Shown here piece after piece: positions 45,501 to 52,365 of a stretch of 64,000 nt of DNA (its first letter is position 1; each line of letters opens with the position of its first letter). Location of the stretch: contig NZ_JAGINW010000001.1 in assembly GCF_017876405.1 (NCBI RefSeq), positions 6,523,203 to 6,587,202 on the forward strand, given 5' to 3'. Below the pieces are notes generated by a model that saw nothing but the letters and a program-made list of their open reading frames with translations, ran no database searches and had not been told where the DNA came from. The position numbers and the translations under genes are program-made. The DNA is from Kibdelosporangium banguiense (GTDB lineage: Bacteria; Actinomycetota; Actinomycetes; Mycobacteriales; Pseudonocardiaceae).

Positions 45501-48500
45501 CCGGAAACTGGTCCTGACCAGCCGTCGCGGCATCGACACGCCAGGTGCCGCGCTCCTGCAGGTCGAACTCGCCGAGCTGGGTGCCGAAGTCTCGGTCGAG
45601 CCGTGCGATGTCGCCGACCCGGCCGCGGCGACACGGCTGCTGGCCGCGTACTCGATCACCGGGATCGTGCACGCGGCCGGGACGACAGCCAACTGTGTGA
45701 TCGGATCGCTGACACCACAACGTTTCGACACCGTCCTGCGGCCGAAGCTCGATGCGGCCTGGAACCTGCACGAGCTGACCAGGGACAAGGACCTCACCGC
45801 GTTTGTGATGTTCTCGTCCGCCGGTGGTCTTCTCCTCGCGGCCGGCCAGGCGAACTATGCCGCTGCCAACGTCTTCCTCGATGCCCTTGCCGCACAACGA
45901 AAATCCCAAGGCCTGGCGGCGACCTCGATGGCGTTCGGGCTCTGGGGCATGCACACCGGCATGACCACCATGCTGGACGAAGCCGAACAGCGCATGGCCA
46001 CCCAAGGACTGCCTGCCATTCAGCCTGACCAAGGACTTGCTCTGTTCGACGCCGCGCTGCGAACCGGCGAGGCCGCAGTTGTCCCGCTGCGGATCGACGC
46101 GTCGGTGTTGCGTCGCCGGGAGGAGATTCCGGCGCTGCTCAGAGGTCTGGTCAGAATGCCTGTCCGGCAGGCGAAGGCGCGGACCGCCGGACTGACAGGT
46201 ATGAGCGACGCCGACATCCTCGAGATGGTGCGAGGTCATGTCGCCGCGGTGCTGGGGCACACGTCCGCGGAGGCGATCGAGCCCGATCGGGCCTTCCAGG
46301 ACCTGGGTTTCGACTCGCTGGCCTCGGTCGAACTGCGTAACCAGCTCAACAAGGCGACCGGGATGCGGCTCGCGGCGACGCTGGTGTTCGACTACCCGAC
46401 CTCCCAGGCGGTCGCGGACTACCTGGTGGCGACGTTCACCGGGACCGCCGAGACGACTGAGGTGATCGCGGTCCGCGCCGATGACAGCGACCCGATCGTC
46501 ATCGTCGGCATGAGCTGCCGTTATCCGGGTGGCGTCACGACATCCGAGGAGCTCTGGGAGCTCGTGGCCAACGGGATCGACGCGGTGACCGACTTCCCGG
46601 CCGACCGAGGCTGGGACGAACAGGTCTACGACCCGGAACCAGGCAAACCCGGCAAGACCTACACCCGGCGCGGCGGTTTCCTGCATGACGCGGCCGACTT
46701 CGACCCGGCCTTCTTCGGGATCAGCCCCAACGAGGCGCTGATGATGGACCCACAGCAGCGACTGCTGCTGGAGACGTCCTGGGAGGCCTTCGAGAACGCC
46801 GGAATCGACCCGGCGACCCTGAAAGGCAGCCCGACCGGCGTGTTCGCCGGCCTGATGTACCACGACTACGGCCTCGGCGCACAGGCCGCGTTCACTGCGG
46901 GCGGCAGCCTGGTCTCCGGCCGGACCTCGTATGTGTTCGGGCTCGAAGGCCCTTCGGTCACTGTCGACACCGCGTGTTCGTCTTCCTTGGTCGCACTGCA
47001 TCTGGCCGCACAGGCGCTCAGGTCCGGCGAGTGCACGCTGGCGCTGGCCGGCGGTGTCGCGGTGATGGGCACGCCCGGCATGTTCATCGAGTTCAGCCGG
47101 CAACGCGGGCTGGCCGGGGACGGCCGATGCAAGTCCTTTTCGGACAACGCCGATGGTGCCGGTTGGGCGGAAGGTGCGGGCGTTCTGTTGCTGGAGCGGC
47201 TCTCGGACGCACGCCGGAATGGACACCCCGTGCTGGCAGTCGTCCGTGGGACGGCCATCAACCAGGACGGCGCGTCCAATGGGATGACCGCGCCGAACGG
47301 TCCTTCGCAGCAACGCGTGATCCGTCAGGCGTTGGCCAATGCTGGACTGTCTACTCAGGACATTGATGTGGTCGAGGCGCACGGCACCGGAACCACGCTG
47401 GGTGACCCGATTGAGGCGCAGGCCGTGCTGGCGACGTACGGCCAGGATCGGGTGACGCCGTTGTGGCTGGGGTCGGTCAAATCGAACATGGGCCATGCGC
47501 AGGCCGCGGCGGGTGTCGCGGGCGTGATCAAGATGGTCGAGGCCATCCGGCACGGCATCCTGCCCAAGACCCTGCACGTGGACCAGCCGTCGCGACAGGT
47601 CGACTGGTCCGGGGGAGCGGTGCGGCTGCTGACCGAGGCCCAGGAATGGACCGACCCAGGCCGTCCGCGACGCGCGGGCGTCTCGTCCTTCGGCATCAGC
47701 GGCACCAACGCGCACGTCATCATCGAGCAGGCACCTGCCGAGCCAAGTGCGGCGGTCAAGCCGAAGATGCGTTCGGCGGTCCCGTGGGTCATCTCGGCCA
47801 AGACCCCGCAGGCACTCGCGGCACAAGCCGGGAAACTGCTGTCCTATGTGGATGAGGACCCGGAGTTGAACCCGATCGACGTCGGCTACACGCTGGCCAC
47901 TGCCCGGGCCAAGCTTCCGTTCCGGGCTGCGGTCGTCGGCTCGAACCGGACGAAGTTGCTGCAGGCGTTGGGCGCGTTGACCGAAGGCCGCGCCCTGCAG
48001 GGGGTCGTCCAGAGCACAGGCCGGGTCAAGGGTTCGACCGCGTTGCTGTTCACCGGTCAGGGCGCGCAGCGGCTGCGGATGGGCCAGGAGTTGCATGCTA
48101 CCTACCCCGTGTTCGCGGAGGCGTTCGACGCGGCTGTGACCGAGTTGGACAAGAGCCTGGACATGCCGTTGCGCGGGGTGATCTGGGGCGACGACGAAGA
48201 CCTGATCAACCAGACGGTCTTCACTCAGGCCGGGTTGTTCGCGGTCGAAGTCGCGCTGTACCACCTGGTGCGGTCGTGGGGCGTCCAGCCCGACTACCTG
48301 GCCGGGCACTCGATCGGGGAGATCTCCGCCGCGCATGTCGCGGGCGCGCTGTCACTGGCCGACGCGGCGTCCCTGGTCGCCGCCCGCGGCTGGCTGATGC
48401 AAGGACTCCCGGCGGGCGGTGCGATGGCCGCGTTGCAGGCGACTGAGGAGGAAGTCGCGCCGATGATGACCGACAAGGTCACCATCGCCGCGATCAACGG

Positions 48501-51500
48501 CCCGCAGTCGGTGGTGGTGTCGGGTGTGGAGAGTGTGGTCATGGAGATCGCGACCCGGTTCGCCAACCAGGGCCGGAAGACAACCAGGTTGCGGGTGTCC
48601 CACGCGTTCCACTCGCCGTTGATGGAGCCGATGCTGGCGGAGTTCCGCAGTGTTGCGGAAGGTCTGACCTACAACCTGCCGACGATCCCTGTTGTGTCCA
48701 CTGTGACCGGTGAGTTCGCGGACTCGTTGGAGACGCCGGAATACTGGGTCCGGCATGTGCGTGAGCCGGTCCGGTTCCACGATGGCGTGAACTTCATGCT
48801 GGGCAAGGGCATCACGCGGTTCCTCGAACTGGGGCCGGACAGTGTGCTGACCGGGATGGCTGAGCAGTTCGTGTCCGATGCTTCGCTGATTCCGTTGCAG
48901 CGCAAGAACAGGCCCGAGACGAACGCGATCGTCACAGCGTTGACTCAGTTGCATGTGTCCGGCGGGTCGGTGGATTGGCCGGAGTTCTTCGCCGGGTCTG
49001 GGGCGCGGCGGGTGACGTTGCCGACGTACGCGTTCCAGCGTGAGCGCTACTGGATTGACGCGGCCACCGCGACCAGCGATGTTTCCGGCGTCGGACAGAT
49101 GCCTGCCGGCCATCCCATGCTCGGTGCCGTGATCCAGTCGCCGGACTCGGACAGCGTGATGTTCACCGGCCGACTGTCGGCCTCCAGCCACGCGTGGATC
49201 GCCGACCATGATGTGCACGGCAATGTGCTGCTGCCTGGCACCGGGTTCGTCGAGCTGGCGATCCACGCTGGTGATCACGTCGGCTGCCCTGTGCTGGAAG
49301 ATCTGACCCTGCTGGCCCCGCTGACCATGCCTGACCAAGGCGGAGTCGCGATCCAGGTGGTCGTCGGCGGTGCGGACGACACCGGCCGCCGAACCGTGCG
49401 TATCTACTCCCAGACCGAAAGCCGGCCTTGGACCCGCCACGCCGAGGGCATGTTGTGTGTCCCCAATGCCACATTGGGGGCATCTGATGCCACCAATGTG
49501 GCATTGGGGGCAAAGCAGTGGCCGCCGGTGGGGGCGGTGCCGGAGGACTGCGGCGGTATTTACGACATGCTGGCCGAGCGTGGCTTCAACTATGGGCCGG
49601 TGTTCCGGAGCCTGCGGGCGGCTTGGCGCAAGGGCGACGAGATCTACGCGGAAATCGCCCTCCCAGCGCAGGCCAAGGCTGAAGCCGAGCGGTTCGGCAT
49701 CCATCCGGCACTGCTCGACGCCACCATGCACGCGCTCGGATTCGGTGGCCTGGGCGCGGACTCCGACAGCGGCCAAGCCCTGCTTCCGTTCTCCTGGAAC
49801 GGTGTCACGCTGCACGCGAGCGGCGCCGACATGGTCCGAGTCCGCCTTGCCGCAGCCGAGGGCCTGAAGAACGCGGTGTCTTTGGAGATCACGGACAACA
49901 CGGGTGCTCCGGTCGCGTCGGTCGACGCGCTGGTTCTGCGGCCGGTTTCCCCGCAGCAGCTCAACGCGGGTGCCGAGTCCCTGCTGCAGATCGCTTGGAA
50001 CCAGGTTCCGGTCGGTACACCCCGCGAGCTGCCGGACGTGCTGATGCTGGAATCGCCGGCCGGTGAGGTGCCGGGCGCGGTTCGATGGATCCTGGACCAG
50101 GCGCTGGCGGCCGTGCAGTGGGCACTGCGGGACGAGCGGTCGCCGAGGTTGGTCGTCGCGACCAAAAACGCGGTCGCGACCAGGGAAGGCGAGGCCGTGG
50201 ACGTCCGGCAGGCTCCGGTCTGGGGCGTGCTGCGGGCCGCGCAGGCGGAGAATCCGGACCGGTTCGTGCTGGTGGATCTCGACGACGAAGAGGCCTCGCA
50301 CGAGATCCTGGCCGCGGCGGTCGCCACGGGTGAGCCGGAGATCGCCATCCGTGGGGGAGACGTGCTGGTTCCGCGTCTGATCAGGACAACCGTGACGAAT
50401 GATCCTCCACAGTGGAGGAAGAACGGCACAGTCCTGATCACGGGTGGCACTGGTGGACTGGGCGCGCTCGTGGCCAGGCACCTCGTGACCGAGCACGGCG
50501 TCGAGAATCTCGTGCTGACCAGCCGCAGCGGTATCAACGCGCCGGGAGCTCGTGACCTGCAAGCCGACCTCATCAGGCTCGGCGCGAACGTGACCGTGGC
50601 CGCGTGTGACGTGTCCGATCGCGAAGCCCTTACCCGGCTGGTAAACGGCTTGGACCTGACTGGTGTCGTGCACGCGGCAGGCCTGGCGCACAACGGATTG
50701 GCCGGTTCGCTGTCCTCCGAGCAGATGCACATGGTGTTGCAGCCGAAGGCGGACGCGGCCTGGTACTTGCACGAACTGACCAAGGACAAGGATCTTGCGG
50801 CGTTCGTGTTGTTCTCCTCGGCCGGTGGCCTGGTTCTGGCTGCCGGGCAAGGAAACTACGCGGCGGCGAACGTGTTCCTGGACGCGTTGGCCGCGCAGCG
50901 CAAGTTCGAAGGCCTGCCCGCGACTTCGATGGCGTTCGGGCTGTGGGACGTGGCGACCGGGCTGAGCCAGTACCTCAGCGAGGCCGATCTGCAGCGGATG
51001 AACCGCAACGGGATGCCCGCGTTGTCCGCCGAGGAGGGCCTGGCGTTGTTCGACGCGGCTTTGGCCAGCGGACAGGCGCAGCTGGTTCCGTTGCGCGTGG
51101 ACCTCGCTGCGTTGCGGGCCAGGGAAGACGAGATCCCGGCTTTGCTGCAGGGCATGGCACCCACGATCCGGCGTCGCGCGGCGGGCCGATCCGAGGGGAC
51201 ACAGCAACTCCAGCTGGCCAACCTGCCCCAGGACGAACGGGCCAAGGTGGTGTTGGGCCTGGTCAGGGCGTACGCGGCGGAGGTTCTGGGCTTCGGCGAC
51301 GTGGACGCCATCGACCCGGACGGCGGTTTCCTGGAAGCCGGATTCGACTCGCTGACCGCGGTCGAACTACGCAACCGGATCAACTCCGTGACCGGCCTGA
51401 ACCTGCCGGCGTTGTCGGTGTTCGATGCCCGCAACCCGGCTGAACTGGCCACGCTGATCTGTTCGCAGATGACCCAGACGCAGCAGCCGGCCGCCGCGAC

Positions 51501-52365
51501 CCAGCAGGCCGAGACCCTGTACGACCTGTTCCTGCAGGCGATCGTGGACGGAAACCTCCAAAAAGGACTGTCGCTGCTGAAAGCCGTTGCGGCACTTCGC
51601 CCGGAGTTCCACTCGCCGGAGGACCTGACCGAGTTCCCCGAGCCGGTCACGTTCTCCACACCCGGTGACAGCTCCCGGCCGCGCCTGATCTGCCTCAGTA
51701 CACCGACCGTGGCAGGCGGCGTCCACCAGCACGCCAGGCTGGCCGCGCAACTGCACATGCCGGTGACGGCGTTGCCGATGCCCGGGTTCGGGATGGGCGA
51801 GAGCCTGCCGGACTCGTTCGGCGCCGCGGTGAAGGTGCTGGCGGAAAGTGTCCGGCGGGCCGCGAACGGCGAACCGTTCGTACTTCTGGGATTCTCCTCC
51901 GGTGGGCTGCTGGCCCACGCGACAGCCGCGTACATGGAACGTGAGCTGGACAGCAGACTTCTCGCGGTGATCCTGCTGGACACCTACCGGGTCACCGAGG
52001 ACGGTGACGACGAAGGCGGGTCGGGCATCTTCAAACAGATGGCCCTTGCGGTGCCGGCGAAGGCGGCCGAGCTCGGCACGTTCAACAGCGCCCAGCTCTC
52101 GGCGATGGGCCGGTACGTCGAGCTGCTGCCGGAGTTCACCATGCAGGCCGTGGCCGCCCCGGTGTTGTTCGTGCAGGCCGGGGAACTGTTCGAAATGGGA
52201 CCAGGCGACCGCACGGCAGCGAACTGGCAGGCGACCTGGGAGTCGGCGCACACCGTGCTGACCGTGCCGGGCACGCATTTCACGATCGCGGAACAAAACG
52301 CCGGAACAACGGCAAGGGCCATCGAAGGCTGGCTCGAGAACAGCATTTTTGGAGGAACCCGGTGA
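36553..52365 (+). CDS. Type I polyketide synthase 5: modules 8-10 and thioesterase
   Basis: 5270 residues, ATG start 36 bases after PKS4, docking coil ANDEKLLEYLKKVTADLHQ. Module 8: KS (Cys206), AT (Ser645, HAFH 738-741), DH (His934, Asp1100), KR (Tyr1480, IDD), ACP (Ser1638). Module 9: KS (Cys1853), AT (Ser2273), DH (His2569, Asp2738, HPGLLD), KR (Tyr3102), ACP (Ser3255). Module 10: KS (Cys3475), AT (Ser3920), DH (His4219, Asp4389), KR (Tyr4769), ACP (Ser4933). All three ATs have HAFH. The terminal TE has GFSSG with Ser5115, Asp5143 and His5242. Predicted output is a triene released by the TE, probably as a macrolactam. Each DH carries a copy of the palindromic element (about 1016-1033, 2652-2669, 4303-4320). 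In-frame TTA codons lie at 37210 and 41149. The stop overlaps the next start (GTGA). Confidence 0.96.
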   Translation: MANDEKLLEYLKKVTADLHQTRKRLQDLEGRDAEPIAIVAMSCRYPGGVRTPEDLWQLLAEGRDALSQFPADRGWNLDQLRGTDPQAAGTSHVNEGGFVHDIAGFDPGFFGMSPKEALGTDPQQRLMLEVCWEAFERAGINPDSLRGKQVGVFAGSGIQDYEYLLDAVPEVAEAYMTTGNSAAVISGRIAYTFGLEGPAVTVDTACSSSLVALHLAAQALRQKECSLALAGGVMVMSTPAPFIAFSRQRGLAPDGRCKAFSESADGTGWSEGAGVLLLERLSDAQRNGHPVLAIVRGSAINQDGASNGLTAPNGLAQQRVIRQALANAQVPASQVDVVEGHGTGTTLGDPIEAQALVQTYGQDRERPLLLGSIKSNIGHAQAAAGVGGIIKMVMAMRNGLIPKTLHVSEPSTHVDWDAGAVRLLTEAQPWPRRDYPRRAGVSSFGLSGTNAHVIIEQAPAVELDDDPEPEDWPARTPLPWLVSARSEEALRAQASRLLDHISDQPDIDIAYSLATSRAALEHRAVVLADNREAVLSGLAALVSGEIKAGVHKGTVSGGLTAFLFTGQGAQRLGMGRELYATFPAFADAMDTVLANLDVPDVVFGTDAELLDQTGNAQPALFAIEVALYRLIESWGIRPDFLAGHSIGEIAAAHVAGVLSLEDACELVSARGALMQALPAGGAMVAVQAAEDEILPLLTGRVSIAAVNGPDSVVIAGDEAEVLAIAGQFTRTKRLRVSHAFHSVLMDPMLDDFRRVVRTLTFNPPQIPIVSTVTGDLAGDIDTPEYWVRHVRQSVRFADGIRCLAAQGVTTYLELGPDGVLTAMAQQQLDNAVLVPIMRRDRPELEVLMTAIAQLHVSGTGIDWAALFAGSGASRVDLPTYAFQRQRYWVEGVAGAGLESTDHPLLGAAVTLADSDGAVLTGQLSTSTSPWLADHVVGGVILFPGTGFVELAIRAGDQVGCERLSELTLQAPLVLPERGSVQIQVIVGAGDDSRSVTIHSRPDDGPWLLHAEGILCVPNATLGTSDAPNVALGAKLWPPVGAVEIDAGQLYGELASAGLAYGPTFRGLKAAWKSGDDVYAEVSLPQQNAGARFGLHPALLDACLHAATFTGMFTEGAVLPFAWSGVELHAAGATKVRLKLTPRGAGGIAVEIADETGLPVMSVDSLVLRPVSGEQLARTTCQDSLYQVQWTPVPAGHTKVSTLDWEDLGGPMDLGPVPDIVFFQPTETDVYAATRQMLDAMRTWLGDKRLAESRMLVITSGAMALPGEDVTDLAGAAIWGMIRTAHLEAPDRFLIADIDGTADIEAIVASGEPQVVVRGGTLYGPRLVRSPAGGTEVDFDGKILVTGGTGTLGRLFARHLITEYGVREMVLTSRRGPDADGAAELWMELTELGADVTITSCDVSDRDALAILLAEHRIDGVLHLAGVIDDGAISTMTPSRMDTVLRPKVDAAINLHELVQGPLVMFSSASGVLGSPGQVNYAAANAFLDGLAQHRRANGLAGQSLAWGLWTGGMAGELSEAGLWRMSRTGIGALTAEQGLALFDAAVRTDQNMLVPIRLDVKAMGDDVPPLLRNLVRGRRRRGASITPAASTALAVLSESEREEALLALVRTHVAVILGHGAPEAVEPTRTFNELGFDSLSAVEFRNTLSDAVGVKLPATLVFDYPTPSVLATHLAHEIGGTQEKTIAIQSADMSDDPIAIVAMSCRYPGGVASPEDLWRLVESGTDAVTGFPVNRGWDIERLYDPDGGPNTTYTREGGFLHEAGEFDPAFFGISPNEAGIMDPQQYLLLEAAWEVFERAGIDPASLKGSSTGFYAGMMYHDYAANSSTGAIASGRVSYVFGLEGPSVTVDTACSSSLVALHLAVQALRSGECSLALAGGVAVMATPEVFVEFSRQRGLAKDGRCRSFSSSTDGTGWGEGVGMLLVERLSDARRNGHPVLAIVRGTAINQDGASNGLTAPNGPSQQRVIMQALANAGLSASDVDVVEAHGTGTTLGDPIEAQALLATYGQDRAEPLWLGSIKSNMGHTQAAAGAAGIIKMVEAMRHGVMPRTLHVDEPTPQVDWTKGAIELLTEAREWVSSRPRRAGISSFGLSGTNAHVIIEQAPAEAARPEPPIPVAPWVVSGKTPQALRAQTESLLSSVEGMNPADVGYTLATQRVAFEYRAAIVGDRTIEGAIRDRGATAFLFTGQGAQRLGMGRELHGVHPVFARAFDAVLAELDKHLDRPLRDVLWGDDEDLIYQTCYAQAGLFAIEVALYRLVESWGIKADYLAGHSVGELAAAHVAGVMSLADAARLVAARGRLMQALPSGGAMVAVQATEHELLDFVDDHVDIAAINGPDSVVISGIGSYVDEIAARFSEMGRKTNRLRVSHAFHSVLMEPMLAEFQRVADTVTYAEPSIPVVSTMSGEIADGLDTAEYWVRHVRETVRFADGMEYLATQGVKQFVELGPDAILTGMAQQSAPDAVMIPAMRRNRSEAITLATAVAHLHVTGVAVDWATFFAGARRVDLPTYAFQRQRFWVGTQEYLAHGWYGGAMPEHPVLDTVVPLAGSDGIVLTGKLSLQNQSWIADHDVLGSVLLPGTGFVELALYAAAKTECSMLNELTLQTPLIMLPDETVQLQVTVGAENAGTRPLQIHSRVDDTAWTLHAEGILCVPNATLGASDAPNVALGTKLWPPVGAVEIELGSPYDVLLDRGFGYGPAFQGLQKAWRRGEELFAEVALPDQAHADAERFGIHPGLLDAAMHVALVDGGSDGDTVLPFVWNKVSLYAKGATQIRVRITRPTPEIVSLDVADIAGKPLLSVESVVGRPVSSEQLNTGSNGLLQIQWTTIPTPAAVASDIMMLECVTPEGDVPTATRTLLNQVLQAIQAAEGPLAIITRNATTAPPDIKQAPVWGLVRAAQAESPGQFQLIDTDDPAGSLIHAAIATGEPEIAIRGRELLVPRLAGASDGEAAPAFRPDGTVLVTGGTSGIGALVARHLVTRYGVRKLVLTSRRGIDTPGAALLQVELAELGAEVSVEPCDVADPAAATRLLAAYSITGIVHAAGTTANCVIGSLTPQRFDTVLRPKLDAAWNLHELTRDKDLTAFVMFSSAGGLLLAAGQANYAAANVFLDALAAQRKSQGLAATSMAFGLWGMHTGMTTMLDEAEQRMATQGLPAIQPDQGLALFDAALRTGEAAVVPLRIDASVLRRREEIPALLRGLVRMPVRQAKARTAGLTGMSDADILEMVRGHVAAVLGHTSAEAIEPDRAFQDLGFDSLASVELRNQLNKATGMRLAATLVFDYPTSQAVADYLVATFTGTAETTEVIAVRADDSDPIVIVGMSCRYPGGVTTSEELWELVANGIDAVTDFPADRGWDEQVYDPEPGKPGKTYTRRGGFLHDAADFDPAFFGISPNEALMMDPQQRLLLETSWEAFENAGIDPATLKGSPTGVFAGLMYHDYGLGAQAAFTAGGSLVSGRTSYVFGLEGPSVTVDTACSSSLVALHLAAQALRSGECTLALAGGVAVMGTPGMFIEFSRQRGLAGDGRCKSFSDNADGAGWAEGAGVLLLERLSDARRNGHPVLAVVRGTAINQDGASNGMTAPNGPSQQRVIRQALANAGLSTQDIDVVEAHGTGTTLGDPIEAQAVLATYGQDRVTPLWLGSVKSNMGHAQAAAGVAGVIKMVEAIRHGILPKTLHVDQPSRQVDWSGGAVRLLTEAQEWTDPGRPRRAGVSSFGISGTNAHVIIEQAPAEPSAAVKPKMRSAVPWVISAKTPQALAAQAGKLLSYVDEDPELNPIDVGYTLATARAKLPFRAAVVGSNRTKLLQALGALTEGRALQGVVQSTGRVKGSTALLFTGQGAQRLRMGQELHATYPVFAEAFDAAVTELDKSLDMPLRGVIWGDDEDLINQTVFTQAGLFAVEVALYHLVRSWGVQPDYLAGHSIGEISAAHVAGALSLADAASLVAARGWLMQGLPAGGAMAALQATEEEVAPMMTDKVTIAAINGPQSVVVSGVESVVMEIATRFANQGRKTTRLRVSHAFHSPLMEPMLAEFRSVAEGLTYNLPTIPVVSTVTGEFADSLETPEYWVRHVREPVRFHDGVNFMLGKGITRFLELGPDSVLTGMAEQFVSDASLIPLQRKNRPETNAIVTALTQLHVSGGSVDWPEFFAGSGARRVTLPTYAFQRERYWIDAATATSDVSGVGQMPAGHPMLGAVIQSPDSDSVMFTGRLSASSHAWIADHDVHGNVLLPGTGFVELAIHAGDHVGCPVLEDLTLLAPLTMPDQGGVAIQVVVGGADDTGRRTVRIYSQTESRPWTRHAEGMLCVPNATLGASDATNVALGAKQWPPVGAVPEDCGGIYDMLAERGFNYGPVFRSLRAAWRKGDEIYAEIALPAQAKAEAERFGIHPALLDATMHALGFGGLGADSDSGQALLPFSWNGVTLHASGADMVRVRLAAAEGLKNAVSLEITDNTGAPVASVDALVLRPVSPQQLNAGAESLLQIAWNQVPVGTPRELPDVLMLESPAGEVPGAVRWILDQALAAVQWALRDERSPRLVVATKNAVATREGEAVDVRQAPVWGVLRAAQAENPDRFVLVDLDDEEASHEILAAAVATGEPEIAIRGGDVLVPRLIRTTVTNDPPQWRKNGTVLITGGTGGLGALVARHLVTEHGVENLVLTSRSGINAPGARDLQADLIRLGANVTVAACDVSDREALTRLVNGLDLTGVVHAAGLAHNGLAGSLSSEQMHMVLQPKADAAWYLHELTKDKDLAAFVLFSSAGGLVLAAGQGNYAAANVFLDALAAQRKFEGLPATSMAFGLWDVATGLSQYLSEADLQRMNRNGMPALSAEEGLALFDAALASGQAQLVPLRVDLAALRAREDEIPALLQGMAPTIRRRAAGRSEGTQQLQLANLPQDERAKVVLGLVRAYAAEVLGFGDVDAIDPDGGFLEAGFDSLTAVELRNRINSVTGLNLPALSVFDARNPAELATLICSQMTQTQQPAAATQQAETLYDLFLQAIVDGNLQKGLSLLKAVAALRPEFHSPEDLTEFPEPVTFSTPGDSSRPRLICLSTPTVAGGVHQHARLAAQLHMPVTALPMPGFGMGESLPDSFGAAVKVLAESVRRAANGEPFVLLGFSSGGLLAHATAAYMERELDSRLLAVILLDTYRVTEDGDDEGGSGIFKQMALAVPAKAAELGTFNSAQLSAMGRYVELLPEFTMQAVAAPVLFVQAGELFEMGPGDRTAANWQATWESAHTVLTVPGTHFTIAEQNAGTTARAIEGWLENSIFGGTR
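39598..39650. repeat. In-frame palindromic element (DH8)
   Basis: Left arm 39598-39620 begins GTCCCCAATG and ends CATTGGGGAC. Centre gtctgat. Right arm 39628-39650 begins GCCCCCAATG and ends CATTGGGGGC. Apart from one centre base it equals the DH5 copy. It encodes PNATLGTSDAPNVALGA in the module 8 DH, flanked by tgtgt on the left and aaaactgtgg on the right. Confidence 0.85.
44506..44558. repeat. In-frame palindromic element (DH9)
   Basis: Left arm 44506-44528 begins GTCCCCAATG and ends CATTGGGGGC. Centre atcagat. Right arm 44536-44558 begins GCCCCCAATG and ends CATTGGGGAC. The two arms are perfect inverted repeats of each other over all 23 bases, even though both depart from the commonest arm. 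Same reading frame and same DH loop as the other copies. Confidence 0.85.
49459..49511. repeat. In-frame palindromic element (DH10)
   Basis: Left arm 49459-49481 begins GTCCCCAATG and ends CATTGGGGGC. Centre atctgat. Right arm 49489-49511 begins GCCACCAATG and ends CATTGGGGGC, with one substitution that breaks pairing and changes Pro to Thr in the encoded peptide (DATNVALGA). Right flank aaagcagtgg differs slightly from the DH5/8/9 copies. Confidence 0.85.
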
